NCBI GenBank assembly: GCA_036802685.1
Contig: DAIRVS010000088.1
Location: 1-17,312 of the forward strand
DNA length: 17,312 bases
Direction of reading: 5' to 3'
DNA from: HGW-17 sp938004375
GTDB lineage: Bacteria; Myxococcota_A; Polyangia; HGW-17
The stretch's first letter is position 1, and every line of letters starts with the position of its first letter. The translations under genes were made by a program, and so were the position numbers. The notes under the pieces were generated by a model, which ran no database searches, was not told the DNA's origin, and worked only from the letters and a program-made list of their open reading frames with translations. Shown piece by piece: positions 6,676 to 14,166 of the stretch.

Positions 6676-7737
6676 TCACTCGACGATGTACGGGCGGGTG
6701 GTGTTGCCGGCGCCCCAGTAGTCGCGGGCCGCGTCGGCGGAGATGAGCGTGGCTTCGGCGGTGTCGATGTCGAGGCGGATGTACTCGCCCTGCTTGGTGA
6801 AGCCGTAGACCTTGTCGCCCCAGAACCCCAGCGCGAAGATCCGCTGGTAGCCGGTGGAGCCGATGATGCGGGCGTCTCCGGTGTCGGGATCGATCTCGGC
6901 CAGGAAGTCGGACTCGCAGCCCTCCTCGTTGTAGCCGGCCGTGCACTTGAGCGTGGCGTAGGTGTGGTACTCGCTCGCGCCGGTCTGCACCGAGACGATG
7001 TCCCCCGAGGAGACGGGGTCGAAATCCATTGAATCGTAGTAGCCGTGGTGGACGAACAGCGAACCCGGATCCTCGGCGTAGGCGTCGATCTCCACCCACT
7101 CGCCGTCCTCGGCGGTGGCGCCCATGAGCACGTCGCGGTTCGGATCGGCGGGGTACACGCCCTTGACGTAGGAGAGCGAGAAGAAGTGGTACTCGGTGTC
7201 CGCGGGGAACTGGCGCAGCAGCGTGCACTCGGCCGTCTCCTTGTTGATGCGGAAGAGGCCGCCGTCGGTGATGCCCACCATGTTGCGGTCCTGGTCCAGC
7301 GCGATGTCGTAGAACATGCTGCCGCCGACCTCGGTGCAGATGCCGTTGAACGCGCCCACGAGCACCATGTCATCGCTCTCGCCCGGATCGATGTAGTACA
7401 GGTCGAACTCGGTGTGCACGTAGATGCGGGAGTTCGTGGGGGGCACCCAGTTGTTCGTGTTGTTCACGTTGTTGATCGGGTCGTCGCACAGCGAGGTGTC
7501 GAACGCCTGGCAGCTGGGCGCGCACAGAAGCGCGCCGGACGGGAAGCCGTGGAGGACGCAGTCCTGCCCCGCCAGGTTGACCCCGTCGCAGACCTCGCCC
7601 TGATCGATCACGCCGTTGCCGCAGGTCTGGTTGTTGAAGTTGTTGGTGTTGTCGTTGTTGTCGTTCTTGGCCGTGGTGCAGGCCGACCCCGCCGCGAGCG
7701 CGAACACGAGAGAGAAGAACAGAGACGTGGACTTCAT
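6676..7737 (-). CDS. Lipoprotein with myxobacterial disulfide repeat and propeller-like domain
   Basis: The protein has 353 residues. A signal peptide ends AAGSAC (C20, a loose lipobox) and is followed by an Asn-rich spacer (24-37). One cysteine-rich repeat of the CGNG...GE.CDG type spans about 39-84 with Cys at 39, 50, 60, 72, 76 and 84. A second Asn-rich linker (NNVNNTNN) follows. Residues 103-353 are a repetitive beta-type region with recurring 'fD.d..G....I' patterns (IYVHTEFDLYYID, FYDIALDQDRN, FLAEIDPDTGD, YIRLDIDTAEA), which looks like a WD/NHL-style beta-propeller reporting-type fold. That repeat plus Asn linkers is characteristic of secreted proteins of myxobacteria and relatives. 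A GGAGGG ribosome site lies 8 nt before the ATG. A role on the cell surface is inferred; no catalytic motif is seen. Confidence 0.85.
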   Translation of the reverse strand: MKSTSLFFSLVFALAAGSACTTAKNDNNDNTNNFNNQTCGNGVIDQGEVCDGVNLAGQDCVLHGFPSGALLCAPSCQAFDTSLCDDPINNVNNTNNWVPPTNSRIYVHTEFDLYYIDPGESDDMVLVGAFNGICTEVGGSMFYDIALDQDRNMVGITDGGLFRINKETAECTLLRQFPADTEYHFFSLSYVKGVYPADPNRDVLMGATAEDGEWVEIDAYAEDPGSLFVHHGYYDSMDFDPVSSGDIVSVQTGASEYHTYATLKCTAGYNEEGCESDFLAEIDPDTGDARIIGSTGYQRIFALGFWGDKVYGFTKQGEYIRLDIDTAEATLISADAARDYWGAGNTTRPYIVE

Positions 7738-7795
7738 GGAAAAACCCTCCGAAAGCTGTTCACCTTAGCACGATTCCGGAGGTGGGACAGCTATT

Positions 7796-7817
7796 TTTCC
7801 CGGAATTCCGGGAAAAG
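7796..7817. promoter_or_regulatory. 22-bp perfect palindrome upstream of the lipoprotein gene
   Basis: Half-site TTTTCCCGGAA (7796-7806) is followed directly by its exact complement (7807-7817). It lies 59 bp before the start codon of the minus-strand lipoprotein gene and 45 bp after the ino1 stop. On either strand the T-run precedes and the A-run follows the GC stem, which is the reverse of an intrinsic terminator, so a dimeric regulator site is the likelier reading. Confidence 0.45.
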
Positions 7818-7838
7818 ATGAGCGACAGATCACAATGA

Positions 7839-7859
7839 AAAACGGGGGCGGGCGCCGCG
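7839..7859 (-). terminator. Possible terminator of ino1
   Basis: Just after the ino1 stop, the minus strand has a short GC hairpin (GCGG-CGC-CCGC, 7859-7849), then CCCCG and TTTTT (7843-7839). The stem is only 4 bp and the T-run is offset by 5 nt, so support is weak. Confidence 0.3.
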
Positions 7860-7861
7860 GA

Positions 7862-9187
7862 TCAGACCTCGTCCATATAATAGTCGAGGCCGAGGTTGGT
7901 GATCAGCGTCTCGCCCATGATGTAGCGCAGGGTGTTCTCGAGCTTGGCCTGCTGCTGGAACAGGTCGTGGATGGGGGCCAGCCCCGGACCGGTCTGCGGG
8001 CTCTTCCAATAGAAGGACAACCACTCCTGGATGCCCGACCAGCCGCAGCGCTGGGCCAGATCCGTGAACAGCACCAGGTCCAGGCAGACCGGCGCGGCCA
8101 GGATCGAGTCGCGGCACAGGAAGTTGATCTTGATCTGCATCGGGTAGCCCATCCAGCCCACGATGTCGATGTTGTCCCAGCTCTCCTTGTTGTCGCCCCG
8201 CGGCGGATAGTAGTTGATGCGCACCTTGTGGTGGATCTCGCCGTAGAGCTGGGGATAGAGCTCGCCGTTGAAGATGGTGTCGAGCACCGAGAGCTTGCTC
8301 TCCTCCTTGGTCTTGAAGGAGCCCGGATCGTCGAGGACCTTGCCGTCCAGGTTCCCCAGGATGTTGGTGGAGAACCAGCCCTCGACGCCGATCATGCGGG
8401 CCTTGAGCCCGGGTGCGATGATGGTCTTCATGAGCGTCTGGCCGGTCTTGAAGTCCTTGCCGCCCACGGGCACGCGGTTGGCGCGGGCCAGCTCCATCAG
8501 GGCGGGGGTGTCCACGGTCAGGTTGGGGGCGCCGTTGAGGTAGGGGAAGCCCTTCTTCAGCGCGGCGTAGGCGTAGATCATACTCGGCGCGATCTCGGGG
8601 TGGCTCTCGGCGAGGCCGGCCTCGAAGGCCGCCAGCGAGCGGTGCACGTCGCCGACCGGGGTGAAGGTCTCGGTGGAGCCGCACCACAGTACGACCACGC
8701 GGGAGACGCCGGTGCGCGCGACGAACGCGTCGATGTCGGCCATGGTCTGCTGCGCCAGGTCCAGCTTCGAGGGGCCGGTCTTCACGTGCACGCCCTGCAG
8801 GTTCTTGACGAAGGTCGGGTCGAACACGGCCTTCATGGGCTCGATGGCCTCCAGCGGCTTGCGCACCTTGTCCAGGAGGCCCTGGTCCAGCACGCGGGAG
8901 CGGCAGGCGACCTCGTAGGCGTTCTGCCCGTGCAGATCCCAGGCGCCCCACACGATGTCGTTCAGGCTCGCCAGGGGCACGAACTCGTGGATCAGCGGGT
9001 TGCGGTTCTCGGTGCGCTTGCCCAGGCGGATGCGGCCCATCTGGGTCAGGCTGCCGATGGGCGCGCCGAGCTGGCGCTTGGCCGCCTCGACGCCCGCGAT
9101 GAAGGTGGTCGCCACGGCGCCGAGGCCGGGGATCAGGACGCCGAGCTTGCCCTCGGCCGGTTTCACGTTCACTTTCTTTTCTGTCAT
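7862..9187 (-). CDS. ino1: myo-Inositol-1-phosphate synthase
   Basis: The 441-residue protein converts glucose 6-phosphate to 1D-myo-inositol 3-phosphate in the cytoplasm, using NAD as a regenerated cofactor. This is the first step to inositol lipids and osmolytes. The N-terminal Rossmann motif is GVLIPGLGAVATT (16-28). Family signatures follow in order: GGKDFKTGQT (242-251), NILGNLDG (275-282), SFKTKEESK (290-298), then INYYPPRGDNKESWDNID and KINFLCRDSILAAP in the catalytic barrel. Length is that of bacterial family members and no key segment is missing. The start has a GAGGTGAGAG ribosome site directly upstream. The 112-bp gap from the upstream DUF523 gene contains a TTGAAA-like -35 (9284-9279, minus) without a good -10, so ino1 may have its own promoter or belong to the upstream transcript. 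Confidence 0.96.
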   Translation of the reverse strand: MTEKKVNVKPAEGKLGVLIPGLGAVATTFIAGVEAAKRQLGAPIGSLTQMGRIRLGKRTENRNPLIHEFVPLASLNDIVWGAWDLHGQNAYEVACRSRVLDQGLLDKVRKPLEAIEPMKAVFDPTFVKNLQGVHVKTGPSKLDLAQQTMADIDAFVARTGVSRVVVLWCGSTETFTPVGDVHRSLAAFEAGLAESHPEIAPSMIYAYAALKKGFPYLNGAPNLTVDTPALMELARANRVPVGGKDFKTGQTLMKTIIAPGLKARMIGVEGWFSTNILGNLDGKVLDDPGSFKTKEESKLSVLDTIFNGELYPQLYGEIHHKVRINYYPPRGDNKESWDNIDIVGWMGYPMQIKINFLCRDSILAAPVCLDLVLFTDLAQRCGWSGIQEWLSFYWKSPQTGPGLAPIHDLFQQQAKLENTLRYIMGETLITNLGLDYYMDEV

Positions 9188-9299
9188 CTCTCACCTCGGG
9201 GTTGAAGGCGCACTCTGGACCGGATGACCCGCTCCCGGCACGCGCATGATGAGCGGTCATGGCACCATCCCGGAAGGATTTCAAGAAAAATTGTACGGA

Positions 9300-10259
9300 T
9301 CAGACATGATTGCGCAGGGCCAGCTCGACGGGGTGGGGGTCGAGATAGAACTGGTCGGTCAGGTAGGCCTTGCGGTGCAGGCGCACGTGGTGGCGCAACA
9401 GGGTCACCGGAACGATCAATGGCACATGGCCCGCCCGGTAGTGATCGATGACCTCCAGCAATTCGGCCTTCTCGTCGCCGGAGAGGTCGTCCTTGAAATA
9501 GCCCAGCAGGTGCATCAGCACGTTGGCGTGCTTGCTGGGCGTGGGCTTCGTGCGCAGGGCCGCCAGGAGCAGCTCCTCGTAGGGGGCGAGCGCGGCCTCG
9601 AGCCCGCGCCGGGGCGGGGCGGCCACCAGGCGGCCCAGCTGGCGGAGCAGGACCGGACTGTGCGCCATCAATAAATATTTATGCGCCGCGTGGAAGGCGA
9701 TCCAGCCCGCCGCGGTGGGGGCGCGACGGAAGTCCCGCCACCGGCGCAGGGTGAAGATCGCCTCGATGAAGTTCTCCCGCAGCCCGGGGTCGTGCAGGCG
9801 ACCCTCCTCCTCGACCGGGATCAGCGGGAAGCGCTCCATGAAGGTCCGCGCGAAGAGGCCGACACCCCGCTTCAGGGGCGAGGAACCCGGGGCGCCGTAG
9901 ACCTTGACGCGCTCCATGCCGGAGGAGGGGGAGTCGCTCTTGAAGATGAAGCCGCACAGATCCTCGGCCGCCAGCGCCTCCACCCGCTGCCGGGAGAACC
10001 CGAGCATCCGGTCGGTGAGATCCTGCCCCGAGCGGATCGTCACCAGGCGCGGCGCGGCGGGATCTCCGGCCAGGTGCATGGCCTCCCGGGGGACGCCCAG
10101 GCCGCACTCGAGCTCGGGGCAGACCGGGACGAACTCGACGTGGGGACCGAGCACGTCGGTGATCCAGCGATCGTGCTTGTGGCCGCCGTCGTAGCGGACC
10201 GGGCGGCCCAGCAGGCAGGAACTGACACCGATGCGCAGGGGGGTGGGGGACGCTTCCAT
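9300..10259 (-). CDS. DUF523-DUF1722 fusion protein (TudS-like plus YbgA-like)
   Basis: This 319-residue protein fuses two known domains. Residues 8-125 are DUF523, related to the thiouracil desulfurase TudS that holds a [4Fe-4S] cluster: C15 in SSCLLG, C47 in PVCPE, and the KSDSPSSGMERVKVY motif at 107-121. Residues about 185-305 are DUF1722/YbgA, with FHAAHKYLLMAHSP, KHANVLMHLLGYFKDDL and VPLIVPVTLLRHHVR. In the usual motif SPSCG the third cluster ligand is Cys; here it reads SPSSG (S113). C52 and C102 are nearby and might substitute. An AGGAG ribosome site lies 7 nt before the ATG. The start is only 9 bp after the stop of the L,D-transpeptidase gene, so the two are cotranscribed. The domain call is firm; a desulfurase or RNA/nucleobase-related role is inferred from the family. 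Confidence 0.92.
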   Translation of the reverse strand: MEASPTPLRIGVSSCLLGRPVRYDGGHKHDRWITDVLGPHVEFVPVCPELECGLGVPREAMHLAGDPAAPRLVTIRSGQDLTDRMLGFSRQRVEALAAEDLCGFIFKSDSPSSGMERVKVYGAPGSSPLKRGVGLFARTFMERFPLIPVEEEGRLHDPGLRENFIEAIFTLRRWRDFRRAPTAAGWIAFHAAHKYLLMAHSPVLLRQLGRLVAAPPRRGLEAALAPYEELLLAALRTKPTPSKHANVLMHLLGYFKDDLSGDEKAELLEVIDHYRAGHVPLIVPVTLLRHHVRLHRKAYLTDQFYLDPHPVELALRNHV

Positions 10260-10268
10260 TTGCAGCTC

Positions 10269-12518
10269 CTAGGGGTTCGGGCGGCCGACCGGCGGCGGCG
10301 CCATGGCCGGGGCCGTCATGGCCGGCGGCGTCATCGCAGACGGCGGGGGCGGCAGGTTGACGGGGGCGCCCGGTGTCGCCGGCGGCGCAGTCCTGGATGG
10401 CGGCGGGGCCGTCATGGAAGCCGGAGGGGGCGGCAGACCCTCGGTGGGCGCGCCGGGATCCGCCGCGTCCTCCCCGCCGTCGGCGTCCGGCGGCGGCGCC
10501 ACGGGCTGCAGAGAGCCGTCCTCGGTCAACTCCAGGCCCAGCTCCAGATCGGAGGGATAGGTCTTGCCGGGCACGCGGATCACGTCGAGGATCGGCGTCT
10601 TCACCCGCCCGAGGATGCCGGCCCGGGTGACGTTGATGGGGATCGGCGGCGTCAACTCGAAGTAGTACCCCTTCGTGTTCAGGTCGACCACGTGGGTCTT
10701 GCCTCCGTAGCCGAAGATGTGCCGCCACTCGGTCATCAACTGGCCCTTGCGCACGTACGTCCGACGCCGCAGCAGGTTGGAGAAGAGGCGCACCGCCAGG
10801 TGGTTGTGGAGGCGGTGGCAGCCGTGGGACGTGCCGTATAAAATGGACATGTAGTTGACCGAGCCGTGGCTGCGGATGCCGTTGTCCCAGTCCTCGACCT
10901 CGCCGTTGGCCCGGCGCCGGGTGAGGGAGTGGATGGCCATCCCGAGCCCGTAGGCCGAGGCGTAGCTGGGTCCGAGCTGCTTCATCTTGACCTTGGGCAC
11001 CCAGGACCCGTTCTCCTGCACGTGCTCGATCAACTCCCGGGGCGGCGTGGTCGAGGGCGGGAACCACACGGGGGCGCCGACGATGTACTTCCACTCGCGC
11101 AGCCCCAGGTCCGAGCTCTTGTATTTCATGAACACCTGCTTCTCGGCGTACTCGTACTGCCAGCCACCGGCGGTGGTCCCCAGGCGCGTGAGCGAGATCA
11201 ACTCGCCGCGGTGGCGGACGAACAGGTTGGTGTACGGCAGCTGGCCGCGGGGCTGCTCCTTCAGGGAGCCGTCCGGATTGTGGGGGAAGTCGTACCAGAC
11301 GTCGCCGATGTTGATCTTCACCTCGAAGTCCATGTGGTCGGAGTAGTACTCGGGGAGCGGCGGCAGGGCGACGGCCACCACGAGGCCGGCGAGCTCCTCG
11401 GGCGCGTGCCGTTCGAAGAAGGCGGCCGCCTTTTCGGGCGTCTCCACGCCCATGGCCGCGAGGGTCAGCCGGGTCATGTCCCCGATGAGGTTCACGGGCC
11501 GGGCCGGGTTGGGCTTCCCCTCCTGGCGGACCGAGCCGTCCTCGAAGATGGCCAGGCTGTGGGCCACGCGTTCGGTGACCATGCGGACCAGTGACTGGTG
11601 ATCGTTCTCGAGGAGCGTGGCGTGCAGGTAGGGCAGCATCTTCTCGTTGACGAAGCCGTAGCCGAAGAGGCGGTGCTTGCGCTCGAAGCGCCGGATCGCC
11701 CGGTGCATGGCCTCGTCGAAGATGCCCTCCTTGAGCTCGCCGGGGGCGACGATCTCCTCGCACTCCAGGCGCTTCTTGAGCTCGACGAGCCCGTCGTAGA
11801 GGTTCCGGGCGTTGACGTAGGTGCGCACGGTGTCGTTCTTGCGGACGTTCGCGGGATCGGCGAGCCAGGCCTCGACGTCCTGGATGCGGCGCTTCTTCGC
11901 CCAGGACAGGAAGGCCGAACGGGCGTTCTCGAAGCGTTTTTTATACTTTGCTGTATTCCCGGGGTTCCACTGGATGAATCCCTTGAGGTTGCGGAACTTC
12001 CCATAATCCAGGGACTGGGCGCACGCCTCGGTCCGGGTCCGGTGGAAGCGCTCGCGCAGCACCGAGAGCGTCGGCGGGATGCCGAACAGTTCGAGATAAT
12101 TGTGCTCGTGGGGTTTGAGCGGCTTGCCGTCCTCGTCGGTCTTGTCTTGCGCAAGGTTTAAATATATCTCACGATAATTGTTCTTGGAATAGTCTTCCTT
12201 CCCCGCCGAGCGTTCGGAGAGGATCATGGGCACGAAGTCGTCCCGCAGGTCGATCAGCTTGAGGTTCTCCTGAAGCGCGTCCTGGCGCTCGACCCATTTG
12301 CAGGTCCCTTCCCCGCAGCGGTACACGGGGTCCTTCGGCTTCGCGACGGGCGCGGGCGCTTCCGGTGGGCCTGCGTCGGCGGAGCTCGGCGCCGGATCCG
12401 GGGTGGGGGCCGCCGCGTCGGTTTTCACCGATGGGGCCGGCTCCGGCGCCGGTCCCCCGTCCTTGCCGCCACAGTTCACCACCACCAGCAACCCGAGAAT
12501 CCAAATCGAACGTCCCAT
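10269..12518 (-). CDS. L,D-transpeptidase (YkuD-type) lipoprotein
   Basis: The chosen ATG at 12518 gives 749 residues beginning MGRSIWILGLLVVVNC, a short lipoprotein signal with C16. Upstream in-frame codons lack a signal and would extend across the promoter. A Pro/Ala linker (about 20-60) is followed by an unassigned helical region. A peptidoglycan-binding-like segment lies near 267-303 (EAMHRAIRRFERKH, NEKMLPYL), and the catalytic YkuD motif has H551 in SHGS and SHGCHRL with nucleophile C567. A Pro/Met/Ala-rich tail (about 673-749) ends the protein. This order, PG-binding then YkuD, resembles the large YcbB/LdtD enzymes. It would form 3-3 crosslinks in peptidoglycan or tether proteins to it, acting in the periplasm from the membrane. 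The ribosome site (GTGGGG) is mediocre. It heads a probable operon with the DUF523 gene and has a good promoter upstream. Confidence 0.88.
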   Translation of the reverse strand: MGRSIWILGLLVVVNCGGKDGGPAPEPAPSVKTDAAAPTPDPAPSSADAGPPEAPAPVAKPKDPVYRCGEGTCKWVERQDALQENLKLIDLRDDFVPMILSERSAGKEDYSKNNYREIYLNLAQDKTDEDGKPLKPHEHNYLELFGIPPTLSVLRERFHRTRTEACAQSLDYGKFRNLKGFIQWNPGNTAKYKKRFENARSAFLSWAKKRRIQDVEAWLADPANVRKNDTVRTYVNARNLYDGLVELKKRLECEEIVAPGELKEGIFDEAMHRAIRRFERKHRLFGYGFVNEKMLPYLHATLLENDHQSLVRMVTERVAHSLAIFEDGSVRQEGKPNPARPVNLIGDMTRLTLAAMGVETPEKAAAFFERHAPEELAGLVVAVALPPLPEYYSDHMDFEVKINIGDVWYDFPHNPDGSLKEQPRGQLPYTNLFVRHRGELISLTRLGTTAGGWQYEYAEKQVFMKYKSSDLGLREWKYIVGAPVWFPPSTTPPRELIEHVQENGSWVPKVKMKQLGPSYASAYGLGMAIHSLTRRRANGEVEDWDNGIRSHGSVNYMSILYGTSHGCHRLHNHLAVRLFSNLLRRRTYVRKGQLMTEWRHIFGYGGKTHVVDLNTKGYYFELTPPIPINVTRAGILGRVKTPILDVIRVPGKTYPSDLELGLELTEDGSLQPVAPPPDADGGEDAADPGAPTEGLPPPPASMTAPPPSRTAPPATPGAPVNLPPPPSAMTPPAMTAPAMAPPPVGRPNP

Positions 12519-12587
12519 GCACGACCCCACGTGAAAAGATGAGGGAGACCCGGCCTCCGGAACGGGGGCCGGCCAAAGAACCCTGAA

Positions 12588-12616
12588 AGGATAGGCAATC
12601 ATTCCCCTGTTTTCAA
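12588..12616 (-). promoter_or_regulatory. Sigma70-like promoter of the L,D-transpeptidase operon
   Basis: On the minus strand TTGAAA (12616-12611) and TATCCT (12593-12588) are separated by exactly 17 bp. The -35 matches consensus at 5 of 6 positions and the -10 at 4 of 6. Transcription would start near 12581, leaving a leader of about 60 nt. Confidence 0.5.
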
Positions 12617-12641
12617 CTTTTCGGAAACATGTATGATACAT
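12610..12641 (+). promoter_or_regulatory. Divergent promoter of the hydantoinase operon with overlapping palindrome
   Basis: TTTTCA (12610-12615) and TATGAT (12632-12637, 5 of 6) with a 16-bp spacer form a likely plus-strand promoter. Its -35 overlaps that of the divergent L,D-transpeptidase promoter, so the two may compete. The -10 lies inside a perfect palindrome, ATGTAT-G-ATACAT (12629-12641), a plausible repressor site. Confidence 0.4.
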
Positions 12642-12654
12642 CGCCGGAACGGAT

Positions 12655-12677
12655 GGCATATATTATTGTAATATGCC
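12655..12677. promoter_or_regulatory. Inverted repeat GGCATAT / ATATGCC, operator candidate
   Basis: Perfect 7-bp arms at 12655-12661 and 12671-12677 are separated by 9 AT-rich bases. The site lies downstream of the plus-strand -10, in the early leader, where a bound dimer could block transcription of the hydantoinase operon. Confidence 0.4.
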
Positions 12678-12723
12678 CCAATCTCGGAACGGTCGGGAAT
12701 CTGGCCGGGAGTCCCTCAAGCAG

Positions 12724-14166
12724 ATGCGCTGGGTATTAAAAAATGGATCCGTGATGACGCCCCTGGGGCCCGCCCCCTACGACCTCGTCGTGGAGGACGA
12801 GCGTCTGGTCTGGCTCGGATCGGACTACGACCCGAGCGACGGCGACCTCATGGTCGAGCTCGACGGGCTGTGCGTCCTGCCCGGCCTGGTGGACCTGCAC
12901 ACCCACCTGCACCTGCGGGTCGGCGGCCGGGACGTGGCCGACGACTTCGACACCGGGACCGCAGCCGCCATCGCCGGCGGCACGACCACGGTGGTGGAAT
13001 ACGTCACCCCGGAGCCCGGCGAATCCTGCCACGGCGCCCTGGACCGCTGGCGCGCCCGGGCGTCCTGCTCGCGGGCAGACTACGCCTTTCACATGTGCCT
13101 GCCCCGGGTCGACGGGGCCGTGCTCGCGGAGCTCCCCGACCTCGTGCGGGAGGGCATCACCGGCTTCAAGGTCTTTCTGGCCTATCCCGACCGACTCATG
13201 CTCTCCCCCGACGAGATCGAACGCGTCATGCGCGTCGTGGGACCCCTCGGCGGCGTGGTCTACGTGCACGCCGAGGACGGTCCCGAAGTCGAGCGACTGC
13301 GCGCCGAGGCCTCGGCAGCCGGGCGCCGAGCCCCCATCTGGCACGCCCGCACCCGACCTCCCGAGACCGAGCGCGCGGCGGTGCGCACCGTCATCGACCT
13401 CGCCGCGAGGACGGGCTGCCCCACGGTCGTCGTGCACATCTCCTGCGGCAGCACGGCCAGGCTCATCGCCGAGGCCCAGCTCGACGGGATCCCCGTGTTC
13501 GGGGAGACCTGCCCCCACTACCTGTGGCTCACCGAGCGCCAACTGGAACGGCCCTTCCCCGAAGCCGCCCATTACATCTGCTCGCCGCCGCTGCGCAGCG
13601 CCCGGGAGGCCGCCGGCCTATGGGAGTTCCTCCGCTCGGGCGCCCTCCAGTTCGTCGCCACCGACCACGCCCCGTTCGCCGGCGCCGCCCGCCTCGCGGC
13701 CGACTCGTTCGACCGGGTCCCCAACGGTCTATCAGGCATCGGCACGCGGCTGGCCCTGACCTACGCGGGTGGCCCCGGCGCCGGCCGCTTCGATCTGACG
13801 CACCTGACGCTCCTGCTGTCCACCTATCCCGCCATGATCGCCGGTCTCTTCCCCCGCAAGGGCCTCCTCGCCCCCGGCTCGGACGCGGACCTCGTGATCT
13901 TCGATCCCGACGGGCGCACCGACCTCGGCGAGGAACCGGCGGCGGGTGCCTGCGACTTCAACCCCTGGGAGGGCCTCGAGACCCCCGGCCGCGTGGTCGC
14001 AGTCATGGGCCGCGGTCGCTGGCTCTGGCGGGAACACGACCTGGGCCCCGCGCCCTGGGGCGGCGCCGATCCCGGCCGCGGGCACTTCCTGCCTCGCCAC
14101 CCCCTCTCCCGTGCCCTCCTCGATTCCCTGCAGAGAAAGGATCTTTCATGGATATTCTCTCCCTGA
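12724..14166 (+). CDS. hydA: Dihydropyrimidinase / D-hydantoinase family amidohydrolase
   Basis: From ATG 12724 the protein has 480 residues and begins MRWVLKNGSV, the normal family N-terminus. An in-frame ATG at 12673 would add 17 unconserved residues and lies in a palindrome. A GGGAG lies 12 nt before the chosen start. The metal centre of this cyclic-amidohydrolase family is complete: H59 and H61 in DLHTHLH, carboxylated K149 in GITGFKVFLAY, H182 in VYVHAEDG, H238 in VVHISC, and D314 in ATDHAPF. The enzyme would hydrolyse a cyclic amide (dihydropyrimidine, hydantoin or allantoin-like ring) in the cytoplasm. Exact substrate cannot be told. It is first in a four-gene overlapping chain, sharing 19 bp with the ssnA start. 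Confidence 0.93.
   Translation: MRWVLKNGSVMTPLGPAPYDLVVEDERLVWLGSDYDPSDGDLMVELDGLCVLPGLVDLHTHLHLRVGGRDVADDFDTGTAAAIAGGTTTVVEYVTPEPGESCHGALDRWRARASCSRADYAFHMCLPRVDGAVLAELPDLVREGITGFKVFLAYPDRLMLSPDEIERVMRVVGPLGGVVYVHAEDGPEVERLRAEASAAGRRAPIWHARTRPPETERAAVRTVIDLAARTGCPTVVVHISCGSTARLIAEAQLDGIPVFGETCPHYLWLTERQLERPFPEAAHYICSPPLRSAREAAGLWEFLRSGALQFVATDHAPFAGAARLAADSFDRVPNGLSGIGTRLALTYAGGPGAGRFDLTHLTLLLSTYPAMIAGLFPRKGLLAPGSDADLVIFDPDGRTDLGEEPAAGACDFNPWEGLETPGRVVAVMGRGRWLWREHDLGPAPWGGADPGRGHFLPRHPLSRALLDSLQRKDLSWIFSP

Noticed and set aside
7796..7817. Palindrome as intrinsic terminator
   Set aside because: On both strands the T-run is before the stem and the A-run after it, the reverse of a terminator.
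7835..9205. Plus-strand frame opposite ino1
   Set aside because: No domain, His/Gly/Ala-rich shadow of a strongly supported ino1 gene.
9679..11763. 694-codon minus-strand frame across the L,D-transpeptidase and DUF523 genes
   Set aside because: It lies in another frame of two well-supported genes on the same strand and encodes low-complexity sequence.
12870..14147. Upstream extension of the ssnA frame
   Set aside because: The product is Arg/Pro-rich noise opposite codon positions of the hydantoinase; family homology begins at 14148, which has a ribosome site.
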